A stretch of 45,038 nucleotides of DNA from IMG/VR virus record IMGVR_UViG_3300032285_004213, positions 1 through 45,038 of that record; one strand, given 5' to 3'. Positions 1 through 9,700 of this stretch are shown here, piece by piece (the first letter of the stretch is position 1; every line of letters begins with the position of its first letter). The position numbers were made by a program, and so were the translations under genes. The stretch is from a virus. Below the pieces are notes generated by a model. That model did no database searches. It saw only the letters and a program-made list of their open reading frames with translations, and had not been told where the DNA came from.

Positions 1-546
1 AAGCCGTTTTACATAGGAATAGGAGAGTCTGAAGATAGAGCTTACGAAACAAAAGGTAGAACAAGAGCTTGGAAAAATATATCAAAGAAAGGTTACGACG
101 TAGAAGTTCTTTTTAATGATCTGAGTTGGGAAGAAGCCTGTGAGAAAGAAAAAGAGTTTATAGCTCTTTATGGTAGAAGAGATAAAAAGGCCGGCACTTT
201 AGTTAATATGACTGATGGAGGCGAAGGTACTGTTGGATATAGGCATACAGTTAAGACAAAAGAAAAATGTAGATTAGCTTCAACAGGAGAAAATAACCCA
301 TGGTATAAAAAAGAAAGACCGGATCACAGTCTAAAAATGCAAGGAGATAAAAACCCTTGTTTTGGTAGAACAGGAGAAAAAAATCCTAGATTTGGTAAAG
401 AAGGATATTGGAAAGGAAAAACTACTACCGTTGCTAAAAAAATAGTTTATGAAGGAATAGAATTTGAATCACAAAATAAATTAGCAAAATATTTAAATAA
501 ATCAAGGTCATATATAACAAAATTGATTAAACAAAATAAATTATAA
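1..546 (+). CDS. GIY-YIG homing-type endonuclease, 3' part only
   Basis: The frame is open from the first base, so the gene begins before the window and about 181 residues are visible. The start reads KPFYIGIG, the second half of a GIY-YIG nuclease core, followed by an ALYGRRD segment and a GGEGT motif that such phage enzymes often carry. The middle has NUMOD3-like DNA-binding repeats (NNPWYKKERPDHS, DKNPCFGRTGEKNPRFGKE). The C-terminus looks like a small NUMOD1-type helix-turn-helix ending YITKLIKQNKL. Such enzymes cut DNA at a specific site and promote their own spread between phages. It ends 4 bases before the tail tube gene, so it sits as a free-standing insertion in the virion gene block. 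The catalytic N-terminus cannot be checked here. Confidence 0.8.
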   Translation, partial: KPFYIGIGESEDRAYETKGRTRAWKNISKKGYDVEVLFNDLSWEEACEKEKEFIALYGRRDKKAGTLVNMTDGGEGTVGYRHTVKTKEKCRLASTGENNPWYKKERPDHSLKMQGDKNPCFGRTGEKNPRFGKEGYWKGKTTTVAKKIVYEGIEFESQNKLAKYLNKSRSYITKLIKQNKL

Positions 547-550
547 TAGC

Positions 551-1036
551 ATGCCTGTCCTCGATCCCAATGAAGTGATGTTTACGGCGTTTGAACCTAC
601 AGTATCAAATCGCTTTGTCATGTACATAGATGGTATTCCATCTTATATGATTAAAAAAGCTGATGCTCCTGGTGTTACTTTAAACGAGATCAAAATAGAT
701 CATATTAACGTTTATCGTAAGATCAAAGGTAAAGCTGAGTGGAAAGACATGACCTTGTCATTATATAATCCTATTTCTCCTTCAGGTCAACAAGCTGTAA
801 TGGAGTGGGTACGTCTTCACCATGAATCAGTTACTGGTCGTGATGGCTACTCTGACTTTTATAAGAAAGATTTAAACCTTTCTATCATCGGTCCAGTAGG
901 AGATATTGTAAGTGAGTGGATTATTAAAGGTGCGTTTATTAAGGAAGCCTCTTTCGGAAGCTATGACTGGTCAACATCTGATCCAACTGAATTAACTATC
1001 TCAATAGGAATGGATTATTGCGTATTGAATTATTAG
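551..1036 (+). CDS. Tail tube protein, T4 gp19-like
   Basis: The product has 161 residues, the usual size for the T4 gp19 tail tube family. It has the family layout: an N-terminal strand region (SNRFVMYIDGIPSYMIKKAD), a central segment (INVYRKIKGKAEWKDMTLSLY), then GQQAVMEWVRLHHES and a C-terminal strand region ending in ISIGMDYCVLNY. Hexameric rings of this protein stack to form the inner tube through which DNA passes. It is followed by a clear terminator, which suggests strong separate expression as expected for a high-copy virion protein. The tail sheath gene is not in the window and would be expected upstream. Confidence 0.85.
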   Translation: MPVLDPNEVMFTAFEPTVSNRFVMYIDGIPSYMIKKADAPGVTLNEIKIDHINVYRKIKGKAEWKDMTLSLYNPISPSGQQAVMEWVRLHHESVTGRDGYSDFYKKDLNLSIIGPVGDIVSEWIIKGAFIKEASFGSYDWSTSDPTELTISIGMDYCVLNY

Positions 1037-1060
1037 ACTAAAAAGATATATTTAAGAAAA

Positions 1061-1084
1061 GGCCCCTTACTAGGGGCTTTTTTT
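1061..1084 (+). terminator. Rho-independent terminator after the tail tube gene
   Basis: A GCCCC/GGGGC stem with a TTACTA loop is followed directly by a run of seven Ts. It lies 25 bases after the tube gene stop. Confidence 0.8.
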
Positions 1085-1106
1085 ATTTTAAAAAATTATT
1101 TATTCT

Positions 1107-1114
1107 TATATTTA
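1107..1114 (+). promoter_or_regulatory. Putative promoter box TATATTTA
   Basis: TATATTTA lies 18 bases before the ATG of the gp26-like gene and directly after a terminator. It matches the box found before many other transcription units here and resembles the Bacteroidetes -7 element (TAnnTTTG). No consistent -33 box is visible. Confidence 0.4.
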
Positions 1115-1132
1115 TATATAAATACATAGTTT

Positions 1133-1900
1133 ATGTCAGAACAAAAGTTTACGATTCCAACAGAAATGATTGACCTACCTTCAAAAGGTCTAATTTACCC
1201 GAAAGAAAGTCCACTATCATCAGGACAAGTTGAAATGAAGTATATGACTGCAAAAGAGGAAGATATTCTTACAAATGTCAATTTACTTCGTCAAGGTACA
1301 GCAATTGAAAAAATGCTAAAATCTCTTATTAAATCTCCTATTAATTATGACGATCTTACTTTAGGAGATAGAAATGGCCTTCTTATTGCGGCTAGAATAT
1401 TAGCTTATGGTAAAGACTACTCCTTTAAGTACAGGAATGCTAATACAGACGAGGAAGAGACCGTGAATATAGATCTACAAGATCTTAAATATAAGGTCAT
1501 GGATGAGTCTCTATTCAACAATAAGAATGAATTTACCTTTGTATTACCGTATTCAAAAAATACTGTTACATTTAAAGTACTTTCAGTAGCGGAAGATAAA
1601 AAAATTGATGAAGAAATTAAAGGCATGAAAAAAATGGTTGGCCAAGAAGCCGGCTTAATTTCAACTAGATTAAAACATCAGATTTTATCTGTTAATGGAG
1701 ATTACTCTACAAAAACAGTTAGAGACTTTATTGATCAAGGATATTTACTATCTAGAGACTCAATAGAGCTTCGTAAACAAATAGAAAAAGTTACCCCTGA
1801 TATTGATATGACCGTTAACTTTACCCTAAAGGACAGCACGGAGGTGTCAACAGGCCTTCCGATGACGGCCGAATTCTTTTTTCCCAGTACAGGGCTATAG
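1133..1900 (+). CDS. Baseplate hub assembly protein, T4 gp26-like
   Basis: The product has 255 residues and opens with FTIPTEMIDLPSKGLIYP, the DLPSKG signature of the T4 baseplate/gp26 family, followed by MKYMTAKEEDILTNVNLL and a KMLKSLI segment typical of it. In T4, gp26 takes part in baseplate hub assembly. Related proteins act as chaperones that precede the tape measure gene. The order here (gp26-like, small protein, tape measure) fits that role. The 3' end holds a T6C3 run inside a stretch where the +1 frame of the next gene is also open (1866-1900), so a frameshifted longer product is possible. Confidence 0.65.
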   Translation: MSEQKFTIPTEMIDLPSKGLIYPKESPLSSGQVEMKYMTAKEEDILTNVNLLRQGTAIEKMLKSLIKSPINYDDLTLGDRNGLLIAARILAYGKDYSFKYRNANTDEEETVNIDLQDLKYKVMDESLFNNKNEFTFVLPYSKNTVTFKVLSVAEDKKIDEEIKGMKKMVGQEAGLISTRLKHQILSVNGDYSTKTVRDFIDQGYLLSRDSIELRKQIEKVTPDIDMTVNFTLKDSTEVSTGLPMTAEFFFPSTGL

Positions 1901-1910
1901 AGCCCAATTC

Positions 1911-2168
1911 ATGACAGAAGTATTTGAACTCACCTACCATGGAGGAGGAGGATTTACGTATTCTGAGGTTTGGAATATGGATATTGCTAAGCGCAGATTC
2001 AATTTAAAAAAGATAAATGAATATCTTGGAAAAGTTGAAGAGATTCGTAATGAGTCTAGACAGAAGATAACAGAGAAAACAGATCCTAATAAATTAAAGA
2101 TCCCAGACTTTGTAAAATCTAAATCTGAAGAAAGTACGTTTGTTTCCAAAGTAAAAACTAAAAAGTAA
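1911..2168 (+). CDS. Small tail assembly protein, possible chaperone extension
   Basis: This 85-residue protein lies between the gp26-like gene and the tape measure candidate. The N-terminus reads VFELTYHGGGGFTYSEVWNM, followed by AKRRFNLKKINEYL and a charged Lys-rich tail. Its position and size match the second half of a G/GT-type tail chaperone pair. Its frame is open upstream from 1866, overlapping the end of the preceding gene, so it could be made either from its own ATG, 10 bases after the previous stop, or as an extension by +1 frameshift. I do not recognise a named family with certainty. Confidence 0.55.
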   Translation: MTEVFELTYHGGGGFTYSEVWNMDIAKRRFNLKKINEYLGKVEEIRNESRQKITEKTDPNKLKIPDFVKSKSEESTFVSKVKTKK

Positions 2169-2195
2169 ATATTTATTCGTAGGTAATACAAATAA

Positions 2196-4577
2196 ATGTC
2201 AGAAGAAAATAAAAATACCGGTCCGCAACTAGGTGGTAATGCTAACCAAGCAAGGAATACACAAAACCTCGCTACTGAAACTCTAAAGACTCAGGGTGAT
2301 TACAATAATCTATTAAAAGAAGGTCAAGGAATACTTAAAAAAATAGTAAGTTCCTATGAGAGTATAGAAGGAAGATTAGAGTCTTTAAGTAAATCTTCTA
2401 TTAATATAAAGCAGATTAATCAAGAGATCCTTAAAGCAAAACAAAAAGATTTTATTGTATCAAAAAAATTAGAAGAAACATCCAAAAATGTAAATGCTAA
2501 TAATAATGCTGCAATAAAAGATTATTTAACAAGTTTAGAGCATGTTGCAAATGCTAGAGCAGAAGATAAAGATTTATTACAAGAATATGTAAAATCAGCT
2601 TATGAACAATTAAATGTAGAAGAGCAAAGATATGTTACATTAAAAGAAGCAGATGATCTAAATAAAAATGCGGTTAAGTATGCAGAAGAAAAATTAGAAG
2701 CTGAAAAACAAGTTAATAAAAGTCTTGGTTTATCTGGATCTTTATTAGGAGGGATTGCAAATAAATTAGGTTTAGGCCAAGAATTTTACGCAGATATGGT
2801 AGAAACCGCCAAAGAATATCAAAAAGTTGGCGAGAAGATGAGTTTTGGAGAAAAGTTTGGATTCTTAACAAAATCTGCAAAAAATGCTGTAAAAGAAACT
2901 TTATCTGATCCTATAGGACAAGTTGGATTAGTTATAGGTGCTTATAAAGCTGTAGAGGCGGGTTTAACTGCAGTAGGTAATGCAGCATCAAAAGCAGGAA
3001 GTTTCTTAAAAGGAATGTCTGAAGATTCATCAAATGTAGTTTCAGATTTAACAGGAGGAATATCTGGATTAGTAAAAAATATTCCATTAGTAGGTGGACT
3101 TTTAGGAGGATTAATAGACGGCGCATCTTCTTTTCTTGATCTTATACTGGGTGTTGATGACAACATTATTAAAATGGGTCGGCAGCTTAATCTCAGTACA
3201 GATGAAGCAAGAGCCCTAAATAGGCAATATCAAGACATTGCATTCAATAGTGGAGATATATTCACAACATCTAAGAAGTTATTTGAAATGCAAGTTAAAA
3301 TCTCTAATCAATTAGGGGTAACTAACTTACTAACAAATGAAAGATTAGCTACTGCAGTAAAATTACAAGATATAGCTGATTTAGATGAAGAAACACAAAA
3401 ATCAATAGTTGAATCTTCTATATTAACAGGAGAATCTTCAAAAGATACCGTACAATCTGTATTAGCTCAAGTTCAAGGCTTAAAACAAGCTACTGGAATA
3501 CAATTCCAAAATCAAAAGATATTAAAAGAAACAGCTAGTTTATCAGGATATTTAGGTTTATCGTTTTCAAAATACCCAGCTCAACTTACTAAATCTTTAT
3601 TAGCTGTTAAAGCTATGGGAATGGAGCTAAAAGAAGTTGATGCTTTAGCAGATTCTTTTTTAGATTTTGAATCTTCTATATCTAAAGAATTTGAAGCTCA
3701 ATTATTAACCGGAAAAGATATTAATTTAACTAAAGCTAGAGAAGCTTTTTTAAATAATGATTTAGCCGCAGCTGCGCAAGAAATAACTACACAGGTAGGA
3801 GACTCAAATGAATTTTTGAAACTTAATCGTATTCAAGCTGAGTCTTTAGCAGGCGCATTTGGTATGTCTCGTGATCAAATGGCCGAAATGCTAAAAAAAC
3901 AAGAACTCTTAGCAAAGCTCGGAGCAAAAGATACAGATAATGCAAGAGAACAATTAAAATTAGGATTAGCAAAATATCAAAATCAAAAAGCATTAGCAGC
4001 AGCAGTTGGAGAAGAGGCTTATAATAATTTAGTAAATGCATCAACTCAAGAAAAAATTGGGGCATTTATGGAAAAAATAAAACAATCTATAGTTGACTTT
4101 GTTGAAAAAACAAATTTAATAGACAAAATAGAAGGTTTCATAAATAAATTATCAGATCCTACGTATGTTAATGGATTAATGAAAAAAATACAGGGATTTT
4201 TTGCCGGAGCAGTAGAATTTGTAGGAGAGGCCGCATATCAAATAGTAAATGCACTTGATTATCTTGCATTTGGACAAATAGATGAAGGTTTTATAAGAAG
4301 CTTAAGATCTGGATCTAAAAATATAGCAAATCAAATTAGATCTGTAGGTGCTGGAGGTTTTATATCTGTAGGAGAAAATAAAGCAAATAATGAAGTATTA
4401 TCAACAACTGGAACTGTAGACCAATCAAATAAAATAAAAATGGGAGCTCCAACAGTAATTATTAATGATTACAGTAAATATGATCCTATTACGGCTCAAA
4501 AAATTAGAGATATGCAAGTTACTACAGCAGATCACGATCACCGAACAGGGGATTATAAAAGTGAAACAGGAGGATAA
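2196..4577 (+). CDS. Tail tape measure protein candidate
   Basis: The product has 793 residues. The first 200 are rich in Gln, Asn, Lys and Glu and look coiled-coil. Residues about 235-320 are Gly/Ala/Leu-rich and hydrophobic (GLVIGAYKAVEAGLTAVG, NIPLVGGLLGGLIDGAS). The remainder is long and helical (ARALNRQYQDIAFNSGD onward), with a second hydrophobic stretch near GFFAGAVEFVGEAAYQIVNAL. This pattern and the position just after the tail chaperones indicate a tape measure protein that sets tail length and may help DNA cross the inner membrane. No named tape measure domain was recognised, so the call rests on size, composition and order. Confidence 0.65.
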   Translation: MSEENKNTGPQLGGNANQARNTQNLATETLKTQGDYNNLLKEGQGILKKIVSSYESIEGRLESLSKSSINIKQINQEILKAKQKDFIVSKKLEETSKNVNANNNAAIKDYLTSLEHVANARAEDKDLLQEYVKSAYEQLNVEEQRYVTLKEADDLNKNAVKYAEEKLEAEKQVNKSLGLSGSLLGGIANKLGLGQEFYADMVETAKEYQKVGEKMSFGEKFGFLTKSAKNAVKETLSDPIGQVGLVIGAYKAVEAGLTAVGNAASKAGSFLKGMSEDSSNVVSDLTGGISGLVKNIPLVGGLLGGLIDGASSFLDLILGVDDNIIKMGRQLNLSTDEARALNRQYQDIAFNSGDIFTTSKKLFEMQVKISNQLGVTNLLTNERLATAVKLQDIADLDEETQKSIVESSILTGESSKDTVQSVLAQVQGLKQATGIQFQNQKILKETASLSGYLGLSFSKYPAQLTKSLLAVKAMGMELKEVDALADSFLDFESSISKEFEAQLLTGKDINLTKAREAFLNNDLAAAAQEITTQVGDSNEFLKLNRIQAESLAGAFGMSRDQMAEMLKKQELLAKLGAKDTDNAREQLKLGLAKYQNQKALAAAVGEEAYNNLVNASTQEKIGAFMEKIKQSIVDFVEKTNLIDKIEGFINKLSDPTYVNGLMKKIQGFFAGAVEFVGEAAYQIVNALDYLAFGQIDEGFIRSLRSGSKNIANQIRSVGAGGFISVGENKANNEVLSTTGTVDQSNKIKMGAPTVIINDYSKYDPITAQKIRDMQVTTADHDHRTGDYKSETGG

Positions 4578-4582
4578 TATAA

Positions 4583-6433
4583 ATGGCACTAATAGATTTA
4601 AGGACAAATTTAAAAAGCTTAAAGTATGGCTCAGATAGACCTGGTGGTGGATCATCTGGGCAACCTTATATTCAGACAAGCATACCGCCTACTAATTTAG
4701 TATCAATAAATCCAGATACTCTTGGAGGTGCTGGTAATACTAGTCCTATATATAAAATTAATTCTACTGGAAATTTAGATTTTCCTATTAGAGGAGGCGC
4801 TATAAATTTTGAAATAGGAAATCAAACATTTACACTATCTAGCCAAATTGATAAATCAAGAATAAGAAAATTTTTTGAAGATACTCCTAGAGGAAAAGCG
4901 TTTATAGATAAACAAGTAGGATTACAATTATCTAATCCTAAAATGGAAACAGGTAATACTTTAGTTGGATTTAATCAATCAAATCCACTACCTGGTTTAT
5001 TAGAAAATACTAGAGTTTATAATTTAGGTAAAAATACTTTAGCTCAAGTTGGAGTTCAAGGAACCGGAGTTCATGCTATTAGACATGGTGTAGTTCCATT
5101 TAATCCATTCCAAAAAAATTACTACGCTATAGTAGATGCTCAAAATGTAAATAATACAGCGGCGTCAAATAGACTATTAGCTTTGACAGGATTAAAAATG
5201 ACAACTGGTCCTCAATTTAATGATATAAGAAATATTCCTGATATTAATTTAATTAATACATTAGGTATATCATTAAATAGAAGTCTTATGTTCCAATACC
5301 TTGGAGGACCTGGTTCTACTTACGGTGTTGGTGTAACAACTATTAAAAGAGTAGTAGACACAACTAAATTAAAGTCTACTAGAGCCATGATGTATAATCA
5401 GTTAATGACTCAAGACACTAATAACACAACAGAAGGAATTCGTACTACTAATATTAAAGATTTTAGAGACTCTGTTTCTATAATAGAAGGAAATACATTA
5501 GCAGGAACTTATACTCCATGGAGTAATAATACTATAGATAAAAGATTTTATGTGGCTGCTGGTTCATATAAAGATAAAATGAATAATTTATATCCATTCG
5601 CTTTTAAAAATGATTCAGCTCCTTGGGAATTAGATAAAGATAATACTCAAGATATAATAAAGTTTGTATTTGAAGCAATTAGCAATGACGATACTTCTTA
5701 TTCAACAGCACTATTTTTTAGAGCATTTTTAATTGGTGGAATTACGGACAACAACTCAGCGCAGTTAAATTCATTTAAATACATGGGTAGAGGTGAAAAC
5801 TTTTACACATATCAAGGTTTTGAAAGATCTATAGGGTTTTCATTTAGAATAGCTGCAGGATCTAAAGATGAATTAAGACCATTATATAATAAATTAAATA
5901 ATTTAATGAGTCAAGTTTATCCTGATTATAGTTCTAAACAAGGAATTATGAGAGCTCCTGTAGTTAGAGTGACAATTGGAGATTATTTATATAGAGTCCC
6001 AGGATTTATAGAAAACGTAAATGTGACTATTGATAATAATACACCTTGGGAAATTAATTTAGACAATGATTCTGCTCAACTTCCTCAAGTAGTTGATGTC
6101 GCTATATCATTTAGACCTATTATGGATATACTTCCTAAAAGATCTTCTATAAATAAATCTATAGAAACCAGCACTGCTACTAATAATATAAGTCAAGAAA
6201 CAACCACAATATCTTCTAATAATACTGCATTAATAGCTAATATACCCAATAAATCAAATACTACAGATACATTTATAAAATCAGGAGAAGTAATTAGTAC
6301 TACTTCTAAGTATGTAACAATACCACCAGATCAAATAATATCTAAAATCCCTCCTATAAAACCACCCTCTTTTAATATACCAAATTTTAAATCTAATTTT
6401 GAAAATAAATTTAATACTAATTCAGGTAAATAA
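4583..6433 (+). CDS. Baseplate/tube-cap structural protein (gp48/gp54-like region)
   Basis: The product has 616 residues. The N-terminal half is Asn/Thr/Gly-rich and not recognisable. Residues about 455-515 (VTIGDYLYRVPGFIENVNVT, NNTPWEIN, LPQVVDVAISFRPI) resemble the C-terminal core of T4-type tail-tube cap and junction proteins, in which a PWEI motif is followed by an LP-VV-V-FRPI strand pair. The last 80 residues are Ser/Thr/Asn/Pro-rich and probably flexible. It sits between the tape measure candidate and gp53, where a baseplate protein contacting the tube is expected. The next gene starts on the last base of its stop codon (TAATG), so the two are translationally coupled. Confidence 0.5.
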   Translation: MALIDLRTNLKSLKYGSDRPGGGSSGQPYIQTSIPPTNLVSINPDTLGGAGNTSPIYKINSTGNLDFPIRGGAINFEIGNQTFTLSSQIDKSRIRKFFEDTPRGKAFIDKQVGLQLSNPKMETGNTLVGFNQSNPLPGLLENTRVYNLGKNTLAQVGVQGTGVHAIRHGVVPFNPFQKNYYAIVDAQNVNNTAASNRLLALTGLKMTTGPQFNDIRNIPDINLINTLGISLNRSLMFQYLGGPGSTYGVGVTTIKRVVDTTKLKSTRAMMYNQLMTQDTNNTTEGIRTTNIKDFRDSVSIIEGNTLAGTYTPWSNNTIDKRFYVAAGSYKDKMNNLYPFAFKNDSAPWELDKDNTQDIIKFVFEAISNDDTSYSTALFFRAFLIGGITDNNSAQLNSFKYMGRGENFYTYQGFERSIGFSFRIAAGSKDELRPLYNKLNNLMSQVYPDYSSKQGIMRAPVVRVTIGDYLYRVPGFIENVNVTIDNNTPWEINLDNDSAQLPQVVDVAISFRPIMDILPKRSSINKSIETSTATNNISQETTTISSNNTALIANIPNKSNTTDTFIKSGEVISTTSKYVTIPPDQIISKIPPIKPPSFNIPNFKSNFENKFNTNSGK

Positions 6434-6741
6434 TGCAATCAAGATATCAAAATATAAAAATAACAAAATATCAGGATAAAGGAGCTCAATATTATTTAAA
6501 TAATATTTATCCAGATATTCCTTTATCAGAAAATGATAGTTATGTTATATCAACATTAGGAGATAGGTTAGATCTATTAGCATTAGATTTTTATGGAGAT
6601 GTAAGTTTTTGGTGGGTAATAGCTTCTGCGAATGGATTATCTGGAGATTCATTATATATAGAACCAGGATTACAAATTAGAATTCCTAATGATGTTACTG
6701 CAATACTAAATCAATATAAACTAGTAAATACCGTAAGATAG
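6433..6741 (+). CDS. Baseplate wedge protein, T4 gp53/LysM-like
   Basis: The product has 102 residues. The core LGDRLDLLALDFYGDVSFWW, then VIASANGL, then IEPGLQIRIP, is the LysM-like fold shared by T4 gp53 and tail protein X: a short motif that starts a process, a conserved FWW, and a final G-L-x-I-R-I-P strand. In T4, gp53 clamps baseplate wedges together around the hub. It is shorter than T4 gp53 and consists almost only of this domain. The ATG overlaps the previous stop by one base, and only 2 bases separate it from the hub gene. Confidence 0.75.
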   Translation: MQSRYQNIKITKYQDKGAQYYLNNIYPDIPLSENDSYVISTLGDRLDLLALDFYGDVSFWWVIASANGLSGDSLYIEPGLQIRIPNDVTAILNQYKLVNTVR

Positions 6742-6743
6742 TT

Positions 6744-9700
6744 ATGCCATTATCTGATAAAATATCTAATATATTAGGAACTGAGATACCATTTTGGGTA
6801 ATGCAACAATTAGATACTAGATCTAAACAAAATACTCAAGATGTAAGGGATAATGATAATCTTATATACTTAGCAAATAAAAGTGCCTGGGTTAGATTAG
6901 TATCTTCTATTAATCTAAGCAAACAATCAGATTTTGAATATTTTAAAAGAATTATAGGAGATGATAGTTTAAGGAACGGTGAAGATTTAGCCAAAAAATT
7001 TGTTCTTTTTGGAGGCACTTCAAAATACCTAAATACAAATTCTTACGGATTAAGATCTGGTATAGGCCAAGATGGAGCTTACGGGACATTAGGAAATACT
7101 GAAATTCAAAAGTATGGTTATAGACCTATGCCAGGTATTACTAATGTTAGTATAGAAACTCAAGGTAAATTAGGATCAGTTAGAGCAGCTAGTATTAATT
7201 TTAAATGTTGGGATAAAGATCAATTAGATATTATTGATGCTTTATATTTTAAACTAGGTTTTTCCATGTTTTTAGAATGGGGACATACGTTTTTTTATAA
7301 AGCAGATACTAATAAAGTTGAATCTAGTGAATTATATAGCATAGATCCATTTAAATCTGGTCTTAATAAAGAAGAGATTTTTTATCAAATAGCAGAAAAT
7401 TCAAGAAATTCTGAAGGCAATTATGGAGGCATGCTCGGTATAGTTAGCAACTTTAATTTTTCTTATAATCAAGAAGGTGGATACGATTGTATATTAAAAT
7501 TAATAAGTTTAGGTGCTCTCGGAGATTCAATAAAAATTAATAATCCAGGTGCATTGCCAGGTTTATTAAAAGAAGAGATTTTAAATCTCAATAATACATT
7601 ATTAGATATAGCTAAAGCAGAACAAGATTTAATTAAAGCTAAAGCAGATGCAGAGGCAAAAGTAGTTGCTGATGCTGAGGCTAAAAAAAATCAAATTAAA
7701 ACTGCACAAAGTTTTATAGACACTTATATACAATATGCTAAAGAAAAACAAAGATACGTAGGCGGAGATATACTATATCCATCAGACGTACCTAGAGATA
7801 TAAACTACGCAGATTTTGGTATTAATACTCCAAAATATGGACAAGTTTTATTTATAAGAAGATTAAAAGGATTTATTCCAACAAGTTCAGACTACTTAAA
7901 AGATACTACAATAGTATTAGATGGCAGTAAATTTCTAACTAAAGTAGAAAAGCTAGACTTTGCTACATATACAAGAGGAGTAAATGATACTGAATCAGGC
8001 GGCAAAAAAACAATAACTAAACTAAATTTTTCAGACGAAAGAGTTTGGGAATATTCAGAAAATTTTACACAAACCTTAAAAGATTTTGGTTTGTTTGCAC
8101 CGATAGCCGCCGGTGTAAGTGCAGTAGTTAGTATAATAGATCCTAAGTCAGATTCAAGCATACCAGAAACTGTAAAAGCAGATAGCACATCAGAACTTAC
8201 TGTAGGATATAAAGGAATAGCTAAAAAATCAAATTATAATATTACTATAAAACGACGTAATTGGGCATATAATAATGAAGAAAATATAGTTGATTCTTAC
8301 AAATATTCTATATTTTCTATTACAGATAAAAATGCTTACTATTATATAGACGCTCCAACATTTACACAGCAGTTAAAAAATGTATTAAATAATCCTAATA
8401 ATCTTAAGGTAAAAAGTATAGATATAAATTATGATACAGTAAAAATAGTTTTATATTTTACAATACCGTTTACTAGAACTGTAAAAGTATATACAGATGA
8501 AGAAGAGGGGCCAAATGGAACTATAATTAAAGCAACTATAAAAGAAAAACCTGTTACATACAATCTATATTGCGAAATAACTATAGAGGATACTAGTCTT
8601 ATAAGTAGTTTTAGTACATCTAATGTTCAAGAACCTATAGATTTTTTACAAGTAGAAAAAAAATTATCTGATCAAAATCAAGAGGAAACAACAACTGAAG
8701 AAGATCAAAAAAAACGAACTGAAGCATTATCTGCACAGATAGATTCTTCATTACAATATCAATCTGGTTTAGAAATTATACTTAGAACAATAGAAGTACA
8801 TTCTTTATCTAAAGCAATTAACAATAATGGACTAGATATAAAACAATCAGTATATCCATACAATTTATGGGATACTAATGATAAAATAGGCGGTAAAACA
8901 TTTTTAGAGCAGATATTTTCTAACGGTATTTTTAGTAGTTTTATAAGTGATCTTGTAAAAGATGACGGCATACCAGATTCAGTAGGAGATAAATTAAAAC
9001 TATATACAAAATACGGATTTGCTTCTAGTTTAATGGCAAATTCAGTAAAATTAGAAGATCTTCAAGGAAAAAAAGTAGACTATAAAAAATTACTAACATC
9101 ATATACTGTACCATATAATATAAGTCAAGAAATAACTAAGGGAATTAGTACTAATCACCCTGTATATATTCCTTTTGGGTTATTATTAATGATATTAAAT
9201 AATATATGTACTATATATGATACAAAAAAAGACGGGCAATTACAGACTCCATTATTATATATAGATTTTAATCCAGAATTAAATTTTTGTTTAAGTAATA
9301 ATAAACAATTAAGTACAGATCCTTGGACAGCATTAATTCCTTTTCAAGGTACTTCTGAAGATTATAGAAGTTTATTTGATCCTAAAATATTACAACCTGG
9401 CGATGATTATATACTACCAGTATCAGGAAGTAATGACTATACTTTATTATTTGATCCTAAAAATGAAGATGCGCTTTCTGGACAACTTCCTCTATTTAAA
9501 GAAGACAGTCCATATAGAGGTAAAATAATGAACATACTACTTAATTTAGATTATCTAATTAATTTAGTTAAACAATTTGCTAGTAAGGATAGTACAAATA
9601 AAGTTTATTTAAAACCATTTTTAGAACAAATATTATCTGATTTAAATAAATCATTAGGTAATTTTAATATTTTTAGGTTATCATATAATGATAATGGAAA

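Noticed and set aside
1047-1054. TATATTTA box just before the terminator at 1061
   Set aside because: It lies upstream of the terminator hairpin with no gene between them, so it is unlikely to act as a promoter.
7892-8188. 98-residue minus-strand frame in the hub gene
   Set aside because: It is a shadow of the hub coding sequence, with no promoter or ribosome site. All supported genes are on the plus strand.
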